IMG/VR virus record: IMGVR_UViG_3300040801_003053
Location: 1-64,000 of that record
Source of the DNA: a virus
Length of the DNA stretch: 64,000 bases
Reading direction: 5' to 3' (one strand)
Part shown: positions 23,940-33,938 of the stretch, in pieces
Layout: each line of letters starts with the position of its first letter
Numbering within the stretch: position 1 is the first letter of the stretch
Notes under the pieces: generated by a model
Told to the model about the DNA's origin: nothing
The model's input: the letters and a program-made list of their open reading frames with translations, nothing else
The model's database searches: none
Made by a program: the position numbers and the translations under genes

Positions 23940-25221
23940 TAGTGACAAAATGGTAACATTCTCCGATCTCGGGGAGCTTGTGGCTTTTGAAGGTTTTGAC
24001 GTAAAGAATCCTTTCGATGATTCAGTCAAGAAAGCCTGTACAAAAGCTGAGGTCGATGCTGCTATTGAGGTTGAGAAGATCGCTGAATATGTAAGCTGGC
24101 CTTCAAACAAATTGGTGCCACGAAGATTGCTTAATCCAAGACCTTATTATTGGGATGGAATGTTTATCTCTTGCGAGACAACGGATATTGGTGATGACCC
24201 GCCAACGGCACCTGTCATCTACAATACGTCTGCCACGCCAAACAGCCTCACAATAAGTTATTCAATCTCCAGTGACGATAATGGGATCGATCATTACCAA
24301 GCATATATCCGGAATCCTCAGACGGGAACCGTGAATAGTTACAATGCTGGACTCAGTTTGTTCTATACGTTTAATGGTTTAAATGCCAACACCCAGTATG
24401 AGATGTGGGTTGTGGCGGTAGACACTATCGGTCAAAACTCACCGGACAGCAATCACGTAAACGCTTACACGACATCGGCAAGTACCGGTGTCAATACAAT
24501 GGGCATTCTAACCTATGTTGGAGCTAATACAGGATCGGTAGATCTGGTGTGGGCCGATCCCGAGGAAGTGAAGTCTGGACAGACCGTATCTACATTCCGG
24601 TTTGAATATCGTGTTTACGGCAGTGGCAGTAGTTGGACCCTGCATGGATCCTCTGTAAGTGGATCTCTACGGGAAACTACATTGACAGGTCTTTCATCCA
24701 ACACAAATTATGAGATGAGAGCCAGGTTCCAAACCAATACAGGGGAATGGAGTTCTTACAGTAATATCATCATATTCGCTACAACGGCACCAACGGTCCT
24801 TTCTTGTGGAACAACAGATATTGAAGGATCACATAGCAATGTGTCAAAGCAATATACAATCAATATGTCGGGGAGCACAGGGTCTTTCATGTTTGAGGTT
24901 CAACCCTACTCTGTGCCAGACCGGTTTGTAATTTTGAGCGGTGGCAATGTTTTGTACGATTCAAAATATATCGGATCCTCATCGGACTACTTTGTAACTG
25001 AATTGGATCGTTTGGGTGTGCCTGCATCCGATCGCAGATTAGGGCAAACTGATCTGATTTTCCCTGAAACAGAAATTATCAATGAGGGGCAAACTCTTTA
25101 CAGGTATGGTCGAAGAGGGTACATAAGTGCAAATCAAATTACAGGAGGCCAGGTTACGCTCATTGTGTTTGCCCCGGTGAATGTAACTACATGGAGAGCT
25201 AAAATACAATGCCCATCATGA
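23929..25221 (+). CDS. Fibronectin type III tail-associated protein, 430 aa
   Basis: After an acidic N-terminal region (about 1-80) there are two fibronectin type III-like domains. The first runs from roughly 83 to 185 (PTAPVIYNTSATPNSLTISYS, LNANTQYEMWVVAVDTIGQ), the second from roughly 190 to 285 (GLSSNTNYEMRARFQTNTGEWS). The C-terminal 130 residues are an unrecognised beta domain. Fibronectin domains in phages mediate weak carbohydrate or surface contacts. It overlaps the S74 fibre by 11 bases and is probably an adhesin or fibre partner. No signal peptide is seen here. Confidence 0.75.
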   Translation: MAIDSDKMVTFSDLGELVAFEGFDVKNPFDDSVKKACTKAEVDAAIEVEKIAEYVSWPSNKLVPRRLLNPRPYYWDGMFISCETTDIGDDPPTAPVIYNTSATPNSLTISYSISSDDNGIDHYQAYIRNPQTGTVNSYNAGLSLFYTFNGLNANTQYEMWVVAVDTIGQNSPDSNHVNAYTTSASTGVNTMGILTYVGANTGSVDLVWADPEEVKSGQTVSTFRFEYRVYGSGSSWTLHGSSVSGSLRETTLTGLSSNTNYEMRARFQTNTGEWSSYSNIIIFATTAPTVLSCGTTDIEGSHSNVSKQYTINMSGSTGSFMFEVQPYSVPDRFVILSGGNVLYDSKYIGSSSDYFVTELDRLGVPASDRRLGQTDLIFPETEIINEGQTLYRYGRRGYISANQITGGQVTLIVFAPVNVTTWRAKIQCPS

Positions 25222-25649
25222 GCAATACAGGATACAAAATATGGCTGAGAAGAATCAAGAAATGGTCTGACGATGACTCAAATGCAGGGGTTGTTGAAAT
25301 AAACACCGAGTTCCTGCCAGATGGAGTCACCCCTGACCCTAATTATATTCCAAAAGAATATGACCCGCTCTCCTGCCCATTGCCAATCACAACATACCCA
25401 AGAACACTTTCTGATACGGGAACGGGTGTGATCACTTGTCAGTCGGGAGGCGCATGGCAGAATGCTTATACAAATAACCAATTTACGAATCCGGCAGTAG
25501 GAAATTATTTCTATCAAGATACGGATGGCTATAACCCTTGGCCTGGAGGTAATAGGTGGTGGAACTTTAACGGTTCGACAGCAACACAGGTGAAAATTGA
25601 TAACAACGGAAGAGTCACACAAATACAAACAGGATGCCCCGAATTATGA
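25218..25649 (+). CDS. Unrecognised tail-cassette protein, 143 aa
   Basis: ATG at 25218 overlaps the upstream stop (ATGA) and is preferred to one 9 bases earlier. The protein begins MSNTGYKIWLRRIKKWSDDDSNAG and is aromatic and Gly/Asn-rich in the second half (YNPWPGGNRWWNFNGSTATQVKIDNNG), suggesting a small beta or carbohydrate-binding module. It is coupled by ATGA to the giant beta-helix gene downstream. It may be an adaptor of the fibre cassette. Confidence 0.6.
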   Translation: MSNTGYKIWLRRIKKWSDDDSNAGVVEINTEFLPDGVTPDPNYIPKEYDPLSCPLPITTYPRTLSDTGTGVITCQSGGAWQNAYTNNQFTNPAVGNYFYQDTDGYNPWPGGNRWWNFNGSTATQVKIDNNGRVTQIQTGCPEL

Positions 25650-28600
25650 AAAACTTAATCTACATACTACTTTTCGCAACATCGATAATGTTTTGTCAAA
25701 ACCCGGCAATCGTTCAAGTGCAAATAGGTCAAGAAGCTGAAAAGCCACCTGTAGAGCCTAAAGATTATTTGGAGTTTCTAACAACATCCAATTCGGCTAC
25801 ATTTTCTCCAGATGATATTATCAATTCTGGAGGTGATTTAACCTGGACAGTAAACGGCGGCCAAAGCCAAACCATTTCAGGTAGTGTTGAGCCTGTCTTT
25901 GATTTAAGCGGCAATGTCGATACAGACACCATACGCATAAAATCATTGACCGATTTTGTTGGGTTGACCAAGATCACATTTACAGATAAAGCCATTACTG
26001 GGTTTGATGTTAGCCTAGCGCAAGACCTCTATACATTTGAAGTTAAGATTGGCAACACCCTTTCAGAAGCTGATGTGACAAGCAATTTGGAACTGGGAGA
26101 GCTGGTCATACGCGATCAGCTGATTACGAGCATAGACATATCTAGCAATCCCGATCTTTTTGAATTATGGGCCTACAGAAACAGCCTAAACTATCTGGAC
26201 ATATCTAATAATCCTTTACTTACAACTGTTTCTATTCATGGAAACAATCTACAATCAGCAACTTTGGACTCGATTGTCAACCAGCTTGATTCCAATGGCC
26301 TTTCCAATGGGCGTTTGGATATTATCAACAATGCAGGGTCTTTAACCGGAGCTGTATATACCGCTTATCAAAATTTAATTGCCAGAGGATGGACGATTGA
26401 TGTTGGCCCTCCTGACAATCCGGCTGACGCAGGGCTTACTCCTGTTCTCTCAGCCTTTTATGTGGACGATGTCAATCCGGACCGGGTTTACTTTGATGCT
26501 TCAGCAGACATCACAGGTTTAACTCAGCAAGGATTTACAGTATCTGGAAAGACACTGGAAGCCTCTAATGGACTTGTCATTGACGGTGATGGTCTTGGTG
26601 GTTATTTAGACGTTACTGTACCTTTTACCTATTGGGATAACCTTTTGGTTTGGCTTGAGGGTGGTAATGGGACTGTACACGACTTTATGCAAGTGGAAGT
26701 TGATAATCGTATTTCTGAGCCATCGTCTACGGGTAGCACGTATTACGTTACAACTTCAGGTAATGACGGAAATGATGGCTTGTCGGAAGGTAATGCCTGG
26801 AGAACTTTAGCCTATGCGGATGGACAATTATCAGCAGGAGATATTCTTTACGTTAAGGCGGGTAATTATGGTGATGATAAAATGTATCTGGTTAACAGGG
26901 CCGGGACAGCCGCAAATCCAATTAAGATCATTGGATATAAAAACACACCAGGAGATATTACAACAAATTACTACGATTACGGAGTAGCCTGGTCTACAAG
27001 TGAAATGCCAACTGTTGATGGTAATGGTGCAGTCACAAGGGCTTTTGAGGCTACTGGGGCAAGCTATTTAATCGTAAAGAATTTCCAATATACAGATCAT
27101 AGATATGGAATGTATTTTGCAAATACAACCACAGCTAATAACATTCATGTTGAGCGTTGTAACTTCCTAGATCAAGGAGATGTATCTACGGACGGGGCTA
27201 GTGTTTACAGTACAGGAATTGCAAATACAAAAATGCGATTCAAAGATTGTGTATTCAATGATGCTTCCGATGTCAATATCGTTTTGATGGGCAACAACAA
27301 TTCAATCATTGACTGTAAATCTTACGGAGAGAGGACAGATAATAACTTCCCTGACCTTGACTTGGAAACCGACTACTACTACATCATATCTGGCTTGTAC
27401 AATACGATAATTGGAAGCATAGCAGAAAGAAAAGGTCAAACAGATCACGGTGGTCATGGCATCTCCTTGAAAAATCAGTATTACACTGTTGATAACACCT
27501 ATGCCGTTGAGAGAAATTTAGTCAAGAATTGTGTTGTTAAAAATATCAATGGAGCGGTTGAACTGCGCCATGCAACTGTTCAAGATAATTATGTCTATAA
27601 CGTTGAAATGGACGCTTCTGGAGGTGGAACAACATCGGCAGGACTTGTCATTCGTGACGGTGCTAAAAACAACGTAGTGGACGCTTGCGAGGTTCACAGC
27701 ATACCAACAGGGGCTTCTTTTTATGGAGCTGTCTACTTTACCAATACGAGTGAGGATCAATCCTCTAACCAAAATATAACTGGTAACATCATCAAGAACT
27801 GCATCTTTAGGGATGGCGGAGCGAATGTTCACGCAATTAATTGGGGAACAACAGGAACATACGCATACACGGTAAGCGGAAACAAGTTCTACAACAATAC
27901 GTTTGACAACTTCCCACGATTCCAAAACAAAGATGGTATTGTGGTTGTGAGTTCGGACAATGAGTTCAAGAACAACATTTTTAACGATGTGACTGTGTTG
28001 GGTGACGCGGTTGCAAATGTATATGACTACAACCTATTCTTTAATGGATTTGCAGCCCAAGGAACAAATACAATAACAATCGATCCTCAAATGGATATTA
28101 GTTATGTCCCTGGTGCTACTTTCACAGATATTGATGTACCAGCTTTATCATCTGTCAAATACGATAAAAACAGCAGGGAGCGAAATAGAACTTTAACCAC
28201 TGCTGGGGCACAAAGTCATTCTGAAGAGCCCTCAAACACAGAAAACCTATCAACTCCTGTTCTCTCAGCTTTCTATGTAGATGACACTAACCCGGATCGA
28301 GTGTATTACACTTCAAGCGATGATGAATCTGGATTAACAACTCAAGGTTTCACGATTTCCGGAAAAACCGTATCAGGAATAAACACGACAGACAACTATA
28401 TTACCGTATCTACTCCATTTACTTATTGGGATTTTGCAATAACGATTAAGCTAGAGAATGGAAATGGAGTAGTGCATGATTTCTATTTGAATGAAGTTGT
28501 CAACAACATCTCAGAGCCTACAAACTCCACGATTAAATATGTAGCCGTTGGAGCATCGGGATCAGGAGACTCAACAGGCGATCCTATGTCTTGGTCAGAC

Positions 28601-30718
28601 GCTCAGAGTGTGTCGGCAGGAACAACGGTTTATTGGAAAGCGGGTAACTATGGGGCGATCAATTTCACTCAAACAAATAGCGGTACGTCCACAGCACCAA
28701 TCAAGCATATTGGGTATAAGACCACACCAGGGGATGCAGCAGAGCTTACAAGGTCTGTGGGCATGGCTTTTGACAGTGCGGAAATGCCATTGATTGATAG
28801 TTTTACTGGAAATGCTTTCTATTCCGTATCGAAGCAATACGTGATCTTTAAAAACTTCCAAGTTTCCAATGGAACGACAGCGTTTTATATAGACAACTCA
28901 GATTATCACTTTTTCGAGAACACTTACATAGACGATATGAGTTCATTCGGGATCTTGACTATTGATTCAGGGTCGCTAGGTAATAAAATCAAGCGGAGCT
29001 ATGTTGCGAATTGTTCTTCCGTGGGTTACAGGCTCTACAATCACAACAACGTATTTGACGATGTGTATGCTTGTACTTCCGAAATATCAAGCATGGACTA
29101 TTACATAAGTCTCTATGGAGGAACTGGAAGCCTACCAAACCTTGTGAAAGACTCCTACGTGTACAGATTGTCAACGGATAATCATGGGGGCCATGGAGTT
29201 GACCTGAAAGCAGGAGAGGAAGTTTGGACCCTTGAGAATACTCTGGTTGAAAACAATGAGCTTGTTAATGTGAATCAATCCCTGACAGTACGACACAGGG
29301 GAACAAAATACAATGTATTTAGAGGTAATACAGTTCGGGCTGAAACAGCAGGGAACGGAAACGGGATTGTTTTTCATGATGGAGGGGCCTATAACGTATT
29401 TGACGGAAATACAATCATAGACAAAGGAAACGCTTTCAGGTGGTATGAGTCAAGTGAGGACGAAGAAGATTACGCCAATAAAGAGTCCGGCAACAATAAC
29501 TTGATTATTAACAATGTCATTGATGGGGTTTATGCAATACTTGATGTAGCCTTTTATGACTTGGACGACCATGTTGTTCCTTTCCATGACAACAAGTGGT
29601 ACAACAACACTTTTCATGATGTTACCTATTTCTATAAAGAAGACACAGAGACTTTTGACAGTACCAACGAGTTTAAGAACAACATCTTTGACGGTGTGGC
29701 AATCAAAGGAACAGGATCAGAGAATATCACGTTTGACTACAACTTATTTAATGCAAGCTGGACAACGAGCTATGGAACAAACTCCATAAGTGCAGATCCT
29801 CAGTTGGATGCCAGCTATGTTCCTCAAGCCTTATTTGCTTCGATTGGCGTACCTCAAATATCCGGTCTGTACTATGATTATTATGCAGGTGAAAGAGAAT
29901 CGACAACAACAGCAGGTGCGGTTAAACACACGGATGAATTGTCTGCACCCGACACGACAGCACCTCTTTACGTTTCTTCCTCAGTTGAAAATGGGGCACC
30001 GTCAAGCCTGGTAATCAATTACGATGAACCATTGGACGCAACAAGCGTACCCGCAACAACTGATTTCTCAGTCAATGACGGATTAGCAAATCCGGTGACG
30101 AATGTTTCAATAAGTGGGTTGAGCACAACCCTGACGCTCACCAATGAAATAGATAATGGCGATACAGTGACATTGAGCTACACGAAAGGAACAAACCCAA
30201 TTCAGGATGACGATGCGAATGAAGCTGTTAATCTTGTGGGCGAATCGGTGACAAATAACGTGTTGGGCGCAACAGAGATTTACCCAACAGGTAACGCGGC
30301 GAGTATAGGAGCGTCCGAAGGGAATAGTACAGGAAGTTGGCTTGGTGTAAGTGCAACTCTGACTTCTGAATCTGGAGACACCTACGATGGAACGTATGCC
30401 TTGAAAATAAATTCTAATACAACAGGAACTTGTAGAGGTGAAATAACATGGACACAAACACTAGGTACAGATGTTACGGTGACTTTCAGAATGAAGGTAG
30501 TGCAAGGCTCTTGGGCCAGATCCTACGCCTGGACAGGCTTTACGGCTTCACCTGATACAGGAATCCTAAATGACGTTGATGATGGAACGTGGATAGAATA
30601 TTCCTACACTCTGACCCCTAGTAGTACCGAAGGAAAAATGAGAATTTACTCCACTTACAACACCTCTGGTACAATAGGAGACAATGTGCTGGTAGACTCA
30701 ATAACAATTACGCAATGA
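25646..30718 (+). CDS. Secreted-type duplicated beta-helix protein, 1690 aa
   Basis: ATG at 25646 gives a signal-like N-terminus (MKNLIYILLFATSIMFCQN). Domains in order: a leucine-rich-repeat-like region at about 60-240 (LDISNNPLL); a first unit of VLSAFYVDD...PDRVY and a right-handed beta-helix (YYVTTSGNDGNDGLSEGNAW); a second diverged copy of the same unit; a SwmB/SbsA-like Ig domain near 1430-1530 (YDEPLDATSVPATTDFSVND); and a C-terminal jelly-roll carbohydrate-binding-like domain. Beta-helices of this type bind or cleave polysaccharides in tailspikes, so it is a candidate depolymerase. The catalytic residues cannot be assigned. Confidence 0.75.
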   Translation: MKNLIYILLFATSIMFCQNPAIVQVQIGQEAEKPPVEPKDYLEFLTTSNSATFSPDDIINSGGDLTWTVNGGQSQTISGSVEPVFDLSGNVDTDTIRIKSLTDFVGLTKITFTDKAITGFDVSLAQDLYTFEVKIGNTLSEADVTSNLELGELVIRDQLITSIDISSNPDLFELWAYRNSLNYLDISNNPLLTTVSIHGNNLQSATLDSIVNQLDSNGLSNGRLDIINNAGSLTGAVYTAYQNLIARGWTIDVGPPDNPADAGLTPVLSAFYVDDVNPDRVYFDASADITGLTQQGFTVSGKTLEASNGLVIDGDGLGGYLDVTVPFTYWDNLLVWLEGGNGTVHDFMQVEVDNRISEPSSTGSTYYVTTSGNDGNDGLSEGNAWRTLAYADGQLSAGDILYVKAGNYGDDKMYLVNRAGTAANPIKIIGYKNTPGDITTNYYDYGVAWSTSEMPTVDGNGAVTRAFEATGASYLIVKNFQYTDHRYGMYFANTTTANNIHVERCNFLDQGDVSTDGASVYSTGIANTKMRFKDCVFNDASDVNIVLMGNNNSIIDCKSYGERTDNNFPDLDLETDYYYIISGLYNTIIGSIAERKGQTDHGGHGISLKNQYYTVDNTYAVERNLVKNCVVKNINGAVELRHATVQDNYVYNVEMDASGGGTTSAGLVIRDGAKNNVVDACEVHSIPTGASFYGAVYFTNTSEDQSSNQNITGNIIKNCIFRDGGANVHAINWGTTGTYAYTVSGNKFYNNTFDNFPRFQNKDGIVVVSSDNEFKNNIFNDVTVLGDAVANVYDYNLFFNGFAAQGTNTITIDPQMDISYVPGATFTDIDVPALSSVKYDKNSRERNRTLTTAGAQSHSEEPSNTENLSTPVLSAFYVDDTNPDRVYYTSSDDESGLTTQGFTISGKTVSGINTTDNYITVSTPFTYWDFAITIKLENGNGVVHDFYLNEVVNNISEPTNSTIKYVAVGASGSGDSTGDPMSWSDAQSVSAGTTVYWKAGNYGAINFTQTNSGTSTAPIKHIGYKTTPGDAAELTRSVGMAFDSAEMPLIDSFTGNAFYSVSKQYVIFKNFQVSNGTTAFYIDNSDYHFFENTYIDDMSSFGILTIDSGSLGNKIKRSYVANCSSVGYRLYNHNNVFDDVYACTSEISSMDYYISLYGGTGSLPNLVKDSYVYRLSTDNHGGHGVDLKAGEEVWTLENTLVENNELVNVNQSLTVRHRGTKYNVFRGNTVRAETAGNGNGIVFHDGGAYNVFDGNTIIDKGNAFRWYESSEDEEDYANKESGNNNLIINNVIDGVYAILDVAFYDLDDHVVPFHDNKWYNNTFHDVTYFYKEDTETFDSTNEFKNNIFDGVAIKGTGSENITFDYNLFNASWTTSYGTNSISADPQLDASYVPQALFASIGVPQISGLYYDYYAGERESTTTAGAVKHTDELSAPDTTAPLYVSSSVENGAPSSLVINYDEPLDATSVPATTDFSVNDGLANPVTNVSISGLSTTLTLTNEIDNGDTVTLSYTKGTNPIQDDDANEAVNLVGESVTNNVLGATEIYPTGNAASIGASEGNSTGSWLGVSATLTSESGDTYDGTYALKINSNTTGTCRGEITWTQTLGTDVTVTFRMKVVQGSWARSYAWTGFTASPDTGILNDVDDGTWIEYSYTLTPSSTEGKMRIYSTYNTSGTIGDNVLVDSITITQ
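26438..29940 (+). repeat. Internal tandem duplication of about 600 codons
   Basis: The unit starting near 26438 (ACTCCTGTTCTCTCAGCC, encoding VLSAFYVDDVNPDRVY) recurs near 28253 with the same order of elements: VLSAFYVDD, PDRVY, GLTxQGFTxSGKT, PFTYWD, a YxxKAGNYG beta-helix opening, then HGGHGxxLK and a TTAGA-type end. Copies are spaced by about 1.8 kb and diverged, so this is an old duplication within one gene. Confidence 0.8.
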
Positions 30719-33186
30719 TGACAACTAAAAAGCTATTTTCCATCTTACTGATCCTTGTGAGTTTTAGTGTTCAAGCACAATTAGTTCGGGCGGTTATCGG
30801 TCAGAACAATTCGGCTACCGGGGGAGAAAGCATTCCCACAGGAGCAGACTATTACGTGTCAACCTCTGGCACGGGAACAGGGGATGGTTCTATTGGTGAT
30901 CCGTTAGACTTTACGCAACTCCAAGCCCTAACTCCTGTGGCGGGAGATACCATTGCCCTGAAAGGGGGGGATGAGTTTTATGGGAGCCTGACATTATCGG
31001 GTGTAAACGGAACGGTTGGAAACCCAATTACTTTTACTTCTTACGGAACAGGTAAAGCTACTATAAAAGGTTCAGAATCAATTACGGGATGGGCGAATGA
31101 AGGTGGCAATATTTGGAGTGCTGATGTTACTGGAAAAACAATTTACAATGTGTTTTCAAATGGTGTCCCAGCTAATAACACAAGGACACCATTGCCAAAT
31201 ATGTACACTATTGATACTAAAACATCAAACACAGTTTTTATATGCAACGAGTTAGCTGGAGTTGGATATCCTGACATTGTTGGTGCAACAGTTTACACGG
31301 AGTCTAATCAATGGACAATGCAAAATAGGACTGTTACTGCCTTTAATGCTACAACTGGAGAAATAACTTTGAGTGGTGCTGAAACAATTTCAGAAGGAAA
31401 TTTATTCACAATACATAATCACAAGAATTTATTATCAAGTCAAGATGATTGGGCTTACGATTCTTTAGCGAATAAATTGTATGTATATTCAACAACGTCT
31501 CCAACAAATGTAACCGCAACCACAAGCAATACGAATGGTATTTCTATTGCAACATCAAGCTACGTTACCATTGATGGTTTAGAGGTTAAGCACTTCTCAA
31601 ACTATGGAATCTCATTTTCTGGTTCAAATAATCTTGTTTTCGATAACAATTATATTCACGATTGTAATCTCAGGGGTATTTCAGAGGCTTCCTACAATAA
31701 CACAAATACTTACATCACTGTGACCAACAATCAAATTGAGAAAATGGATGAGCACGCTATTAGAATTTATGGTCAAAATTCTGTAATTGAAGATAATGTG
31801 ATTTCTAATGTGGGTATGCAGGATTACAAGACATGGACTAACTCAGGATATACCACCGCAATATATTCAAACAGTGATGATGGCACTATTAAAAGGAATT
31901 CCATTGAAAACACGGGCTATAATGCAATTAATTTTTCAGGTCAGAGAACAATTATTGATAAGAATTATGTAGAAAACACAAATATCTACCTACCTGATGG
32001 GGGGGCTATCTATACTTACAGTACTGACTTTACAGATACAACAGGTGACGATTCCGAAATAACAGATAATACAGTAATAAATCCTGTCCCCGCAAGATTT
32101 AGAGAGAGTATAGGATTGATTTACCTGGACGACAGAAGTAAAGGGCAAACAGTTAGTGGAAACACAACAGAGGGCGGTAAACGAGGTATTTTCTTACACA
32201 ACACAAGAAATGTAACCGTATTGAATAATACAGTTCACGCACCAGCCCAAGACGGTATAGGGATATCAGAAGATGCAAATGGAGGAAGCGGGAACACCTA
32301 TGGCAATGTTCTTACTGGAAATAAAGTTCTTGTTGCAGACAGTGAATATCCTGTGTCCGCTATCGGAGTTGCAAGTTCTTATGGCAGTACGGGAATGTAC
32401 ACTGGATCAAACAATGAGTATTATAACATTGGGTTTTCTCATCCTGTATTATTCAGAAACACATCAACATATTTCTTAAATTCAAATTATCCAAAACCTC
32501 TTACTGTTTCTGAATTGCAAACCTTGATTTCGAGTGAATCTGGCACGACTTCAAATTCTAGTTATGACAATGAGCAATTTTCTTTAGCAACACAAGGAGC
32601 TGAAATTTATACAAATACCAATTTCGCTTCTGGCATAAGTCCGTGGAACGCAACAGGTTCAGGCGCATTGGTTACGTGGAATGCCTCTGGATACCTGGAG
32701 TTTGACCCTAATGGAAATGCAAATGCAATGGTCGCTGCAAATGACCTCAGGGTAAATGCTACTGAAGGTCAAGTTTATTTGGTTCAGTTTGATGTGAAAG
32801 GGACGACACCTCATTGGGGTAGATTCAACTTTCAAATGACAGGCTCGCCTTACAAATCTGCTGGAATACGACCATTTTGGATAACCTCATCATGGATGAC
32901 TCACAAGTATTTAATCAGAATTACTGACACTGGAAATGATTACAGAAGTGAATGGAGAAACGAAAACGATTCTGTGAATGGATTTGAGTTAGATAATGTC
33001 AGCTTGACCCTAGTCACTGAAAGTACTAAGCCCCAGAACACATTCTTAGCCTACAACGAAACTTCAGTTGCAAAAGATATTGCACTTCCGGCAGGAACTT
33101 GGGATAGCGTAGACGGAACGCAAACAAATAAAACGGGGACAGTGACAGTGCCCGCATATAACTCATACATAATGATAAAACAATGA
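30715..33186 (+). CDS. Beta-helix protein with signal peptide, 823 aa
   Basis: The N-terminus is a clear signal peptide (MTTKKLFSILLILVSFSVQAQ). It is followed by LVRAVIGQ, matching the post-signal IVQVQIGQ of the preceding protein. Residues 40-600 are a parallel beta-helix of polysaccharide-lyase type (YYVSTSGTGTGDGS, TSYGTGKATIKGSESI, many repeated NNxI/NTV turns). A jelly-roll carbohydrate-binding-like domain (about 630-765) and a short beta tail complete it. It is probably a polysaccharide-binding or -cleaving spike. Parts appear more A/T-rich than flanking genes, consistent with recent exchange. Confidence 0.72.
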   Translation: MMTTKKLFSILLILVSFSVQAQLVRAVIGQNNSATGGESIPTGADYYVSTSGTGTGDGSIGDPLDFTQLQALTPVAGDTIALKGGDEFYGSLTLSGVNGTVGNPITFTSYGTGKATIKGSESITGWANEGGNIWSADVTGKTIYNVFSNGVPANNTRTPLPNMYTIDTKTSNTVFICNELAGVGYPDIVGATVYTESNQWTMQNRTVTAFNATTGEITLSGAETISEGNLFTIHNHKNLLSSQDDWAYDSLANKLYVYSTTSPTNVTATTSNTNGISIATSSYVTIDGLEVKHFSNYGISFSGSNNLVFDNNYIHDCNLRGISEASYNNTNTYITVTNNQIEKMDEHAIRIYGQNSVIEDNVISNVGMQDYKTWTNSGYTTAIYSNSDDGTIKRNSIENTGYNAINFSGQRTIIDKNYVENTNIYLPDGGAIYTYSTDFTDTTGDDSEITDNTVINPVPARFRESIGLIYLDDRSKGQTVSGNTTEGGKRGIFLHNTRNVTVLNNTVHAPAQDGIGISEDANGGSGNTYGNVLTGNKVLVADSEYPVSAIGVASSYGSTGMYTGSNNEYYNIGFSHPVLFRNTSTYFLNSNYPKPLTVSELQTLISSESGTTSNSSYDNEQFSLATQGAEIYTNTNFASGISPWNATGSGALVTWNASGYLEFDPNGNANAMVAANDLRVNATEGQVYLVQFDVKGTTPHWGRFNFQMTGSPYKSAGIRPFWITSSWMTHKYLIRITDTGNDYRSEWRNENDSVNGFELDNVSLTLVTESTKPQNTFLAYNETSVAKDIALPAGTWDSVDGTQTNKTGTVTVPAYNSYIMIKQ

Positions 33187-33878
33187 TGAGAAGAAGATTT
33201 GTACCAATATTTTTAAAACGTAGAAATGCAAGTAGTGTACCACCAAGTTACATTACGCCACTTTTCTCCGATACTTTTGATGGAACAATAATAGATACGG
33301 GAAAATGGACGATTGTAAATCCACAGCCTACCCAAGTTGTATTTTCGCAAAATAACGAATATGATGCATTGTTACAGGGGGCAGACACAGGGTATTTGGA
33401 TAATCATTGGGCTTCTGTCCCTAGCTTCAATGTGGCAATTAATCCGACACTTGTGTTTACAGTTGACTTTAAAACCACATCAACAGAGCTTGGTAATGGT
33501 AGGGGGTATATCTATTTAGCGAAAAATTATCCATCTGAACTTGATGTTCTTACTTTGAGAAACGATGGAGCTAATACAGTTGCAATAGAATTTAAAATAG
33601 GAGGAAGCTCACAATTCAACCAGACATTCACCACACCCTTAAACCTTACAAACTATCAAACGTTCAAATTTGTATTAACAAGTGCGGGATTTGATGTGTA
33701 TGTGTGGGATACAAGTTCATGGTTACTATTAAAATCACATGCAACAGCTATATCCGGAGATTACAATTTTGTACTGGATGCCAGGTCATTAGGGGCAGAC
33801 GGAAATACAGTAAATTACGATAATGTATATGTGTGTGCTGAAGATTTTGATTCGCAATATCCTTCACTAACACCATAA
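33183..33878 (+). CDS. Concanavalin/LamG-like lectin protein, 231 aa
   Basis: After a short basic N-terminus (MMRRRFVPIFLKRRNASS) comes a jelly-roll domain with opening LFSDTFDGTIIDTGKWTIVNP, a pattern of concanavalin-like lectin or glucanase folds (GH16 or LamG superfamily). The central strands are typical (FKIGGSSQFNQTFTTPL). The GH16 catalytic ExDxxE signature is not seen, so it is more likely a binding module than an enzyme. It overlaps the upstream beta-helix gene by four bases. Confidence 0.65.
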   Translation: MMRRRFVPIFLKRRNASSVPPSYITPLFSDTFDGTIIDTGKWTIVNPQPTQVVFSQNNEYDALLQGADTGYLDNHWASVPSFNVAINPTLVFTVDFKTTSTELGNGRGYIYLAKNYPSELDVLTLRNDGANTVAIEFKIGGSSQFNQTFTTPLNLTNYQTFKFVLTSAGFDVYVWDTSSWLLLKSHATAISGDYNFVLDARSLGADGNTVNYDNVYVCAEDFDSQYPSLTP

Positions 33879-33938
33879 AATACGTTCACAATGAAGAACA
33901 GAACAACGAAATTAATAATGACTTAAAATTCAAATATC

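Noticed and set aside
33891-33926. Tiny frame MKNRTTKLIMT in the gap before 33939
   Set aside because: Only 11 codons, with nothing beyond ATG and stop to support it.
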